Position numbers and translations under genes: made by a program | In this document: in pieces, positions 54,001 to 62,243 of the stretch | Layout of the letters: every line of letters begins with the position of its first letter | How positions within the stretch are numbered: the first letter of the stretch is position 1 | NCBI GenBank assembly: GCA_020847695.1 | Contig: JADLBP010000048.1 | Coordinates: forward strand, 1 to 64,000 | DNA from: Planctomycetota bacterium | GTDB taxonomy: Bacteria; Planctomycetota; UBA1135; GCA-002686595 | DNA: 64,000 nucleotides | Reading direction: 5' to 3' | Notes under the pieces: generated by a model | What the model saw: only the letters and a program-made list of their open reading frames with translations | Told to the model about the DNA's origin: nothing | Database searches by the model: none

Positions 54001-55652
54001 CGCACGCCTTCCCGCCGCTGGTCGAGTTCGCGACGCTGAAGAAGCGCGTGCTCGTCTTCGCTCCGCACCCCGACGACGAGGTGCTCGGGCTCGGTGGCAC
54101 GCTCGCGCTGCACGCGGCGCGCGGCGACCAGGTCCGCGTCGTGATCGTCACCGACGGCGCGGCCGGCGCGCGAGAGCCCGAGCGCTCGGCGATCGCCCGG
54201 ACGCGCGCCGCGGAGTCGCGCGCGGCCGCGGCCGAGCTCGGGCTCGCCGACCTGCGTTTCCTCGGCTGCGCGGACGGCGCGCTCGGCGCCGACGCCGGCC
54301 TCTGCGCGAAGCTCGCGGCCGAGCTCGCCGAGTTCGCGCCCGAGGCGGTCTACTTGCCGTCGCCGTTCGAATACCACTCCGACCATCGCGCTCTTTCCGC
54401 CGCCGCCGCGAGCGTCGTCGCGGAGAGCGGCGCGAGCGAGGCGCTCTTCTACGGCGTCAACGTGCCGTTGCCGGCCGGGGTGCTGGTCGACGTCACCGCG
54501 GTCCGCGCGAAGAAGCGCGCCGCGTTGGAGCGCTTCGCCAGCCAGCGCGCCGTGCTCGATTTCGTCCCGCGCGCCGAGGCCGCCGACCGCGCGCGCGCGT
54601 TGAACTGCGAGCTGGCCGACGTCGAGGCGCTCGAAGGCTTCGCGCGTTGTCCTGCCCGCGCTGCACGGACCGTTCACGCGCGGCTCGCGGCGGCGACCGA
54701 GTCGCTCGAGGGGTCCGCTCTGATGGTCGCGCGCTCCGCGGTCACCGCGGTGATGACCGCGTTCAACAAGAAGGCGCCGGTGCTCGAGAACCTGCGCGCG
54801 CTCTACGCGCAGACCGTGCCGTTCGCGCGCGTGGTGGTCGTCGACAACTGCTCGAGCGACGGCACCGTCGAGGCGATCGAAGCAGAGTTCCCCGACGTGA
54901 CGCTGGTGCGCATGCCGCACTCCGCGTACGGGGCTTGCGAGACGTTCAACATCGGCTTCTCGACCGCGACGACGCCGTTGGTCGCGATCCTCGACGACGA
55001 CGTCGTGCTGCCGCCCAACTGGGTCGAGAAGATGACCGCGCGGCTCGCGCGCGAGCCCGAGACCACAGCGATCGTGTCGTGCGAGGTCGAGGAGCCCGGG
55101 ATGCCCGAGGGCTACCTCGAGCAGGAGCATCTGAAGCGCGAGCGCTACATGAGCACCTTCCGCGGGTGCGCGTCGCTCGCGCGCCTCGACGCGTTGCGGC
55201 GCGCCGGTTACTACGACGCCCGGCTCTTCATCTACGGCAACGAGCGCGACCTGACGTGTCGCCTACTCAACCTCGGCTATCGCGTGCTGCAGTACCCCGA
55301 GGTGCGCGCGCTGCACAAGACGCCCTTCGGCATCAAGATGGGCAAGCGCAGCCTCTACTACCACGCGCGCAACGCGTGGATGTCGATGCTGAAGTACGCG
55401 CCTGCCGGCGATCTCGCGCGGTTGCCGTGGCTCGTGTTCACGCGCGTCATCCTGCGCGGCGACAAGACCGAGCGCGCGGGCAAGGTCTCCGACGCGACCG
55501 GGACGATCGGCATCGGTCGCTCGCTGCGCGAGACGCCCGGCGCGTGGTGGGTGGTCGTCAAGGCCGCGTTCGGCGTGCTCGCGAACGTGCCGTACTGTTG
55601 GAAGCATCGCCAACCCTGCCGCGCACCGGATTTCGAGCTGCCGCTCAAGTGA
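53997..55652 (+). CDS. Two-domain protein: PIG-L de-N-acetylase fused to a family 2 glycosyltransferase
   Basis: N-terminus RVLVFAPHPDDEVLGLGGTLALHAARGDQVRVVIVTDG...VYLPSPFEYHSDHRALS; C-terminus VTAVMTAFNKKAPVLENLRALYAQTVPFARVVVVDNCSSDGTVEAIEAEFP...ILDDDVVLPPNWVEKM. Confidence 0.92.
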   Translation: MTHAFPPLVEFATLKKRVLVFAPHPDDEVLGLGGTLALHAARGDQVRVVIVTDGAAGAREPERSAIARTRAAESRAAAAELGLADLRFLGCADGALGADAGLCAKLAAELAEFAPEAVYLPSPFEYHSDHRALSAAAASVVAESGASEALFYGVNVPLPAGVLVDVTAVRAKKRAALERFASQRAVLDFVPRAEAADRARALNCELADVEALEGFARCPARAARTVHARLAAATESLEGSALMVARSAVTAVMTAFNKKAPVLENLRALYAQTVPFARVVVVDNCSSDGTVEAIEAEFPDVTLVRMPHSAYGACETFNIGFSTATTPLVAILDDDVVLPPNWVEKMTARLAREPETTAIVSCEVEEPGMPEGYLEQEHLKRERYMSTFRGCASLARLDALRRAGYYDARLFIYGNERDLTCRLLNLGYRVLQYPEVRALHKTPFGIKMGKRSLYYHARNAWMSMLKYAPAGDLARLPWLVFTRVILRGDKTERAGKVSDATGTIGIGRSLRETPGAWWVVVKAAFGVLANVPYCWKHRQPCRAPDFELPLK

Positions 55653-56746
55653 ACCCGGCCGACCGAGCGCCCGCCGACCCGTTCGCGCGCATCACCGCGG
55701 TCGTCGTCAACTACAACGGCGCGGAGCACCTGCCGCCGTGCCTCGAAGGCCTCGCATTGCAGGGGCCGCGCATCGATCGCGTGCTCGTCGTCGACAACGC
55801 TTCGACCGACGGCAGTCCGGCGCTGGTCGCGCAACGGTTCCCCGCGGCGACGGTGATCGAGCTCGGCGAGAACCGCGGCCCGTGTCCGGCGCGCAACGCC
55901 GGCTTGCGCGCGGCGAGCACCGAGTGGGTGCTGCTGGTCGACAACGACGCGGTGTTGACCGAGGGCGTGCTCGAGAAGCTGATCGTCGCGGCGCGTTCGC
56001 GGCCGGACGTCGCGCTCGTGCAGCCGCGCAGCGTCTTCGCGACCGAAGCGACCCGCGTGCACTACGACGGCGGCGAGCTGCACTACGTCGGACTCTTCGC
56101 GCTGCGCAACTTCTACGTGCCGCTCGCCGAAGCGCGCGGCGTCGGCACCCTCGAGGTCGGCGGCGCGGTTTCGGTCGCGCTGCTCGTCCGCCGCGAGCTC
56201 GTCCTCGCGCTCGGCGGCTTCGACGAGCGCTACTTCATCCTCTTCGAGGACCTCGACCTGTCGTTCCGGTTGCGCGCCGCCGGCCACGCGATCCTCTCGG
56301 TCGAGGACGCGCTCGTGCTGCATCGCGGCGGCACGCCGGGCATCAGCTTCCGCAAGGCGGCGAGCTACCCGCGCTCGCGCGCGTTCTTCCACTCGCGTAA
56401 CCGTTGGTACTTCCTCGACGCGAACTACCGTCGTCGCACGCTCGCGCTCGCCGCGCCGGGGCTCTTGCTGTACGAACTCGTCTGGCTCGCGTTCTGCCTC
56501 AAGGACCGGACGCTTGGCGGGTGGCTCGAAGGCAAGGTCGCGTTCCTGAAGGACGGCGCCGGCCGACGCGCGGCGCGCGAGCGCACCCGAGCGGTGCGGC
56601 GCGTCGGGGATCGCGAGCTGTTGGTCGGCGGACCTTTGACGATCGCGCCGCAGCTCTCTCGCCGTGGCTTCGCCGCGGCGGTGTTGCAGTTCCTCGACGG
56701 CGCGCTCGCGCTGTGGTGGAAGCTCGTGCGGCCGTGGATCGGCTGA
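55649..56746 (+). CDS. Glycosyltransferase family 2
   Basis: GTG start; ITAVVVNYNGAEHLPPCLEGLALQ...VLVVDNASTDGSPALV...LGENRGPCPARNAGLRAA...DERYFILFEDLDLSFRLRAAGH. Confidence 0.92.
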   Translation: MNPADRAPADPFARITAVVVNYNGAEHLPPCLEGLALQGPRIDRVLVVDNASTDGSPALVAQRFPAATVIELGENRGPCPARNAGLRAASTEWVLLVDNDAVLTEGVLEKLIVAARSRPDVALVQPRSVFATEATRVHYDGGELHYVGLFALRNFYVPLAEARGVGTLEVGGAVSVALLVRRELVLALGGFDERYFILFEDLDLSFRLRAAGHAILSVEDALVLHRGGTPGISFRKAASYPRSRAFFHSRNRWYFLDANYRRRTLALAAPGLLLYELVWLAFCLKDRTLGGWLEGKVAFLKDGAGRRAARERTRAVRRVGDRELLVGGPLTIAPQLSRRGFAAAVLQFLDGALALWWKLVRPWIG

Positions 56747-56851
56747 CGCGGCTTCGGCGGCGAACTCTCGAGTTCGCTCCGGCCGCGCTCCGAGTGCCGG
56801 ATCGGAGCGTGACGCGCCGCCTCGCGCAGAACTAGAATCAGCAGGCTCGCG

Positions 56852-58285
56852 ATGAAGGTCCTGCTCGTCGTCCACAACTTCCTGCCCAACCACGCGGCGG
56901 GCACCGAGGTCTACACCCTGCAGCTCGGGCAGGAGCTCGCGCGGCGCGGTCACGAGGTCGTGGTGTTCACCGCCGAGAAGGACATCTCGCTCGCCGATCT
57001 CTCGGTGCGCGAGCGCGAGTACGGCGGGTTGCGCGTCGTCGAGCTGATCAACAACCTGCACTACGCCGACCTGCGCGAGACGTGGGAGCAGCCGCGGATC
57101 ACCGCGATCTTCGAGAGCTGGCTCGAGCGCCTCGCGCCGGACGTCGTGCACTTCCAGCACCTCTGGTACCTCTCGGTCGGTTGCATCGAGGCGTGCGCCG
57201 CGCGCTACGTGCCGGTGATCTTCACGCTGCACGACTACTGGCTGCAGTGCGCGCGTTACGGCCAGCGCGTCCACGCCGACTCGTCGATCTGCCACACGAT
57301 CGAGTTCCGGCGCTGCGGCGAGTGTTTGGCGAGCTTCAAGTTCGCGCAATCGTCGACCGAGCGCGGGCTCGCCCGCTGGATCGCGCGCGTGCGCGGCACG
57401 ACCGGGCTCAACCTCGGACCGGCCGCGCGCGGCGCCGCGCGCCTCGCGCAAGGCTGGAAGGACGGCCGCGGCGGACCGAGCGCTGGCGATGCCTCCGCGG
57501 CCGCGCGGCGGGTCGAGCTGCTGACCGAGCGCGTCGCCGAGCGCGATCACACGTTCCGCGAGCGCATCGTGCCGAACGTGCACCGCTTCCTCTCGCCGAG
57601 CCATTTCCTGCTGCGCCGTTTCGTCGAGTGGGGCATTCCCGAGGAGCGCATCCAGTTCCTGCGCACCGGCATCGACCTCTCGCGGTTCGGCAAGGTCGAG
57701 CGCACGCGGTCGGAGAAGGTCCGCGTCGCGTTCCTCGGCACGCTCGCGCCGCACAAGGCGCCGCACCTGTTGCTCGAAGCATGGCAGCGGCTCTCTCCGG
57801 AGCTCGCGGCCAAAGCCGAGCTCGTGCTGTACGGTCCGTTCCAACACAACCACGAGTACGTCGCGGAGCTCCAGCGGCTCGCGGGCGCGGTCGGTGCGAG
57901 GCTCGCGGGCTCGCTCGCGCGCAACGACGTGCCGCGCGCGCTCTGCAGCACCGATCTGCTCGTCGTGCCGAGCGTGTGGTGGGAGAACTCGCCGCTGGTG
58001 ATCGTCGAGGGGATCGCGACGCGCACGCCGATGCTCGTCAGTGACCTCGGCGGCATGGCGGAGCTCGTGCAACCCGGACACTCGGGCTACCACTTCAAGG
58101 TCGGTGACGTCGAGGACCTCGCGCGCAAGCTCGCCGAGCTGATCGGCGATCGTTCGAAGCTCGACGCGCTGTATCGCGAACCCGAACCGATCAAGAGCGT
58201 CGCGCGCGACGCCGAGCAGATCGAGGAGATCTACTTCGAGGCGATCGACGCGCTGCGAGCCGCGCGGTTGACGGAGCGGCCGTGA
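56852..58285 (+). CDS. Glycosyltransferase family 4
   Basis: MKVLLVVHNFLPNHAAGTEVYTLQLGQELARRGHEVVVFT...VHFQHLWYLSVGCIEAC...FTLHDYWLQC...VVPSVWWENSPLVIVEGIATRTPMLVSDLGGMAELV. Confidence 0.95.
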   Translation: MKVLLVVHNFLPNHAAGTEVYTLQLGQELARRGHEVVVFTAEKDISLADLSVREREYGGLRVVELINNLHYADLRETWEQPRITAIFESWLERLAPDVVHFQHLWYLSVGCIEACAARYVPVIFTLHDYWLQCARYGQRVHADSSICHTIEFRRCGECLASFKFAQSSTERGLARWIARVRGTTGLNLGPAARGAARLAQGWKDGRGGPSAGDASAAARRVELLTERVAERDHTFRERIVPNVHRFLSPSHFLLRRFVEWGIPEERIQFLRTGIDLSRFGKVERTRSEKVRVAFLGTLAPHKAPHLLLEAWQRLSPELAAKAELVLYGPFQHNHEYVAELQRLAGAVGARLAGSLARNDVPRALCSTDLLVVPSVWWENSPLVIVEGIATRTPMLVSDLGGMAELVQPGHSGYHFKVGDVEDLARKLAELIGDRSKLDALYREPEPIKSVARDAEQIEEIYFEAIDALRAARLTERP

Positions 58286-59679
58286 GGGTCGTGCTCGTCG
58301 CGCACGGGCTGCCGCCGGAGCTCGTCGGCGGCACCGAGGGCAGCGTCGAGCGCGAGGCGACGATGCTCGCGGCGCGCGGCGACGACGTCTGCGTCGTCGC
58401 GGGCACGCTCGCGACCGCGGATTCCGAGGGTGAGCTCGTCGAGCCCCTCACCGGGCGGCGCGTGCGCGTCGTGCGGCTCGCGCGCACCGACCTGTACTCG
58501 GATCATTGGCACAAGACGCTCGCTCCGACGGTGACACGCGGCGTGCGGCGCGTGCTGCGCGAGTTCGCGCCCGACGTCGTGCACGTGCACCACTGGATCC
58601 GGTTGAGCCGCGACCTCGTGCTCGCCGCCGCGCGCGAGCGCGTGCCCGCGGTCGTCTCGTTGCACGACGCGTGGACCGGCTGTCCGATCGCGTTCCGCGT
58701 CGAGACCGCGACCCTTTCGAGCTGCGCCGCGCCGGTCGGTCCGCATCCGTGCCTCGCGTGCGCCTCGCGCGTCGGGCCGCGCACGCGTTGGGTGAAGCGC
58801 GAGCAGGAGTTCATGTTGCTCGCCGAGCGGCAGCGCGACCTCGCACGGGAGCTCGAGCTCGCGCGCGCGTTGCTCGTGCCGACCGCCGCGCACCGCGGCG
58901 AGCTCGAGCGCGTCGGCGTGCTCCGCGCAGGCGATCCGCGCGTCGGCGTGCTCGCCCCGCGGCCCGCTGCGACGGCGTCGGAACTCGGTGCCGCGAACGG
59001 TCGCACGACGACTCGGCGCGAGCCGCGCGACGAGCGGCGGCTGGTAATCGGCGTGCTCGGGCACTTGATGCCGCACAAGGGCCAGGAGCTCGTGCTCGAC
59101 GCCGTCGAGCGGCTCTCCGGTCGTGTCGACGTCGAAGTGCGCTTCGCGGGCGCGGACGCCGATCCCGGGTTCGCTCGGGCGCTGCGCGCGCGCGCGCCGG
59201 GCGACCGCGTGAGCTTCCACGGCGCCTACGAGCGTGGAGCGCTCGCCGGCCATCCCGCGTCCGACGTGCACGCCTGGGTCTTCGCGTCGCGCGCCAAGGA
59301 GTCGTTCGGTCTCGTGCTCGACGAAGCGCGCGCGCTCGGGCTCGCGACCGTGCTCGCCGATCACGGCGCGTTCGCCGAGCGCGGTCGCGAGGGCGGTGCG
59401 CTGCTCTTCGCTCCCGGCGACGCGGCGTCGCTCGCCGCCGAGCTCGAGCGCTTGGCGGTCGAGCCCGGGCTCTGGTCGCGACTCGGAGCCGAGGCGCGCG
59501 CGCTCGCCGAGGCGCGGGAGAGCGACGACGCGTGGTGCGCGCGCGTGCGGGAGACGCTGGTCGCCGCGGCCGCGCTCGGGGCGCCTCAGGTGCCCGCCGA
59601 GGAGTGGTTCGCGGCCCGGATGGCGCAGGAGTTCCTCGATTCGTGGGACCGCGGCGTGCGCGGCGGGGGACCGGCGTGA
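58282..59679 (+). CDS. Glycosyltransferase family 4
   Basis: MRVVLVAHGLPPELVGGTEGSVEREATMLAARGDDVCVVAG...VVHVHHWIRLSRDLVL...VVSLHDAWTGCP...VFASRAKESFGLVLDEARALGLATVLADHGAF. Confidence 0.92.
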   Translation: MRVVLVAHGLPPELVGGTEGSVEREATMLAARGDDVCVVAGTLATADSEGELVEPLTGRRVRVVRLARTDLYSDHWHKTLAPTVTRGVRRVLREFAPDVVHVHHWIRLSRDLVLAAARERVPAVVSLHDAWTGCPIAFRVETATLSSCAAPVGPHPCLACASRVGPRTRWVKREQEFMLLAERQRDLARELELARALLVPTAAHRGELERVGVLRAGDPRVGVLAPRPAATASELGAANGRTTTRREPRDERRLVIGVLGHLMPHKGQELVLDAVERLSGRVDVEVRFAGADADPGFARALRARAPGDRVSFHGAYERGALAGHPASDVHAWVFASRAKESFGLVLDEARALGLATVLADHGAFAERGREGGALLFAPGDAASLAAELERLAVEPGLWSRLGAEARALAEARESDDAWCARVRETLVAAAALGAPQVPAEEWFAARMAQEFLDSWDRGVRGGGPA

Positions 59680-60578
59680 GGCGCTCGGCGTGGCTCTTGG
59701 TCCTCGCGTGTGCGGGCTGCGGCGCGCCGCGGACGTCCACCGCCGACGCGGAGTCGCTGGTCGCGGTGGAGCGCCTGCCCGCGGAGCGCCGCGCGCTGCT
59801 CTCGGCGTACGGACGCGGCGGCGCCGATTGGGAGGCCGCGCGCGAGCAAGCGCTGCGCGATCCCGCCGCGACCCGTTTCCTGGTCGAGAACCTGCTGCTC
59901 GAGATGATGCGCTCGTACGACGCGTTCGCCGCGCGGACCGACGAGCGCGCTCGCGCCGCGTTCCTGCGCGCGGAGACCGAGCTCGCGCGCTTCGGCGCGG
60001 CCGCCGCGGCGCCGCTCGTCGAACTGCTGTGCGTCGGCGACGGCATCGTCGCGGACCTCGCGACCAAGTCGCTCGTGCGGATCGGTCGGGAGGCCGTGGC
60101 GTCCGCCGAGCCCGCGCTCGAACACACCGAGCCCAAGGCCCGCCGCCGAGTCGCCGCATTGTTCGCTGTGCTGCCGCACGCGGGCGAGCGCGAGCCCGCG
60201 GTGCGCGAGGCGCTGCGCCGGCGGGCGCTCGGCGACCCCGAGTGGATCGTGCGGGCCGAGGCGGCGCTCGCGCTCGGCGCGCGCGGCTCCCGGGACGTCG
60301 AAACCGCTCCGTGGCGCCTGATCCTCGAGCGGGCGCTGGTCGACGACGATCCTGCGGTCCGTCGGTCGGCCGCGGAGGGGCTTTTCCGTTTGGGCGATCC
60401 GCGCGCGATCCCGGCGCTCGCCAACGCGATGGCGCGCGCGGTGACCGAGGGCGAAGTCAAGCTGCTCGCGGTCATCGAGTCGGCGCTCGCCGAACTCGCA
60501 GGCGACCGACGCTCGCGGACTCCGCAAGCGTGGCTCGACTGGTGGCGCGATCACCGCGGCGAGTTCTCGAACCGCTGA
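59676..60578 (+). CDS. HEAT-repeat lipoprotein
   Basis: GTG start VRRSAWLLVLACAGCGAP; DPEWIVRAEAALALGARG and DDPAVRRSAAEGLFRLGDPRAIPALANAMA repeats. Confidence 0.83.
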   Translation: MRRSAWLLVLACAGCGAPRTSTADAESLVAVERLPAERRALLSAYGRGGADWEAAREQALRDPAATRFLVENLLLEMMRSYDAFAARTDERARAAFLRAETELARFGAAAAAPLVELLCVGDGIVADLATKSLVRIGREAVASAEPALEHTEPKARRRVAALFAVLPHAGEREPAVREALRRRALGDPEWIVRAEAALALGARGSRDVETAPWRLILERALVDDDPAVRRSAAEGLFRLGDPRAIPALANAMARAVTEGEVKLLAVIESALAELAGDRRSRTPQAWLDWWRDHRGEFSNR

Positions 60579-60679
60579 TCGCGCGGCGGCGGAATGCCGC
60601 CGCGGAATGCCGCGAGAAGCGTGGCTTTCGAGGCGCCGAAGCTACACTCAAGGGACTCGCAAAGGTCTTTCCGAGCCGA

Positions 60680-61297
60680 ATGAACGACTGGAAAATCGAA
60701 CGCCGCCACCCGCAATGCGCGGCCTGCAGCCACGCCTTCGACGAAGGCGAGAGCCACTTCTCCGCGCTCTGCGTGCGCGGCGACGCGCTCGTGCGCGAGG
60801 ATCGCTGCGTCGGATGTTGGAAAACGAGTTCGGCCTCGGATGGGCTGTTTTGGTGGCGAACTCGGCACTCTCTGGACAAGCGCCGCGGCGTCCAATTGAA
60901 CCTCGAGGCGCTCGAGCAGCTCTTCATCCACCTCGAAGGCAAGAGCGAGCAGAAGCTCCGTGAGCTCCGCTACGTGCTGTGCTTGATCCTCCTGCGCAAG
61001 CGCCGCTTGAAGGTCCGCCAGATCGTGCGCGACCACGAAGGCGAGTCGTTCATCGTCTACCGACCGCGCCAGGCCGAGTCGCTCTCGGTGTTCGTGTTCG
61101 ACTTCACGCCCGAGCGCATCGATCAACTGCGCGCCGAGCTGCAGCACATCTTCGATGGGGCCGAGCCCGACTCGCTCCCGGAGGCGCAACTCGCCGCGGC
61201 GACGCCGACCTCGGCGATGGGCGCCCCCGCGGTCGACGCCGAGCCCGCGTTCTCGGCCGACCCGCCCCAGGGCGCGGTGGAGCCCGCGCCGCGCTAG
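60680..61297 (+). CDS. Hypothetical Cys-rich (zinc-ribbon-like) protein
   Basis: MNDWKIERRHPQCAACSHAFDEGESHFSALCVRGDALVREDRCVGCWKTS: two CxxC pairs; Pro/Ala tail. 205 aa. Confidence 0.78.
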   Translation: MNDWKIERRHPQCAACSHAFDEGESHFSALCVRGDALVREDRCVGCWKTSSASDGLFWWRTRHSLDKRRGVQLNLEALEQLFIHLEGKSEQKLRELRYVLCLILLRKRRLKVRQIVRDHEGESFIVYRPRQAESLSVFVFDFTPERIDQLRAELQHIFDGAEPDSLPEAQLAAATPTSAMGAPAVDAEPAFSADPPQGAVEPAPR

Positions 61298-61606
61298 ACC
61301 CCGTGCCGGCCGAGCCGGCGACCGTCCGCTCTTTCTCACCCCCTGCCTCCCCCCTGCGACCCGGTCGGTTTGGGCCCTTCCGAGCGCGCGCCGCTGCGTC
61401 GCGCCCGAAGCCGTGGTTCGACGGACCACCATTAGTTGTGGTTTTGCACGCAAAGGCGCGCTTCGCCTACCACCCGCTGGGCCGTCAAGTCTGGAGTGTT
61501 CCCGCGTTTGGGGCGTCGCCCCAAGTGTCGGCAAACTCACAACTTCCGGCAAAAAAATTCTCGCGAACAGCTTGCGGGCGCCTCGGTGGGGGAGCAAACT
61601 ACGCGG

Positions 61607-61632
61607 GTGGTGGAGAGTGGTGCTCGGTGGAG
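61607..61632 (+). promoter_or_regulatory. Candidate MraZ operator: three GTGG(T/A)G boxes at 10-bp spacing
   Basis: GTGGTG at 61607, GTGGTG at 61617, GTGGAG at 61627, ~125 bp upstream of the mraZ ATG. Confidence 0.75.
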
Positions 61633-61754
61633 GTCGTTCGGGGGCGTGGACACGCGGCGCGTGTTCCTGGCCGCAGGCTGCCCCGTGAACGCGTGTGGCT
61701 TCGGTCGCACCTCGTCCACCTCGCCGGCTTCCAGGCCGCACGCGGGGGTGGGGC

Positions 61755-62231
61755 ATGTGGCTCGGTGAGTCCACCCACACCCTGGACAACAAGAACCGCG
61801 TGTTCTTGCCCAAGCGTCTCCAGGACGGGCTCGAGAGGGGGCCGGAAGGCAACCTGACGGCGATCCTGACGCGCGGCTTCGAGGGGTGCTTGTTCCTGTT
61901 CTCGACCGTCGGCTTCCAGGCCGTGCTCGAGCGGTTGAACACCCAGGCTTTCGAAGGCGCCGACGCGCGCCTGATGCAGCGGCTCTTCTTCTCGAGCTCC
62001 AACTCGCTCGAGCTCGATTCGGCCGGGCGCCTGCTCGTGCCGGAGAAGCTCAAGACGTTGGTCGGCATCGACAAGGAAGTGGTGATGGTCGGCGTGATCG
62101 ATCGCATCGAGATCTGGCCCGCGGAAGCGTGGCGCCAGCTCGAGGCGAAGCACGGCAACGACTTCGATCGGTTGGATCGTGTGATCTGCGGCGACAACCC
62201 GCGCGCTTCCGCGCGCGTCGAAGGGACCTGA
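61755..62231 (+). CDS. mraZ: Transcriptional regulator / division cluster protein MraZ
   Basis: ESTHTLDNKNRVFLPKRLQDGL...ILTRGFEGCLFLFS...SSSNSLELDSAGRLLVPEKLKTLVGIDKEVVMVGVIDRIEIWPAEAW. Confidence 0.95.
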   Translation: MWLGESTHTLDNKNRVFLPKRLQDGLERGPEGNLTAILTRGFEGCLFLFSTVGFQAVLERLNTQAFEGADARLMQRLFFSSSNSLELDSAGRLLVPEKLKTLVGIDKEVVMVGVIDRIEIWPAEAWRQLEAKHGNDFDRLDRVICGDNPRASARVEGT

Positions 62232-62243
62232 CGGGGTTCTCGC

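Noticed and set aside
61410-61760. Possible tmRNA, suggested by tggttcgacgg near 61415 and gcaaactacgcg near 61594
   Set aside because: No matching 5'/3' acceptor pairing, no complete tag ending in a stop, and the mraZ start falls inside the expected length.
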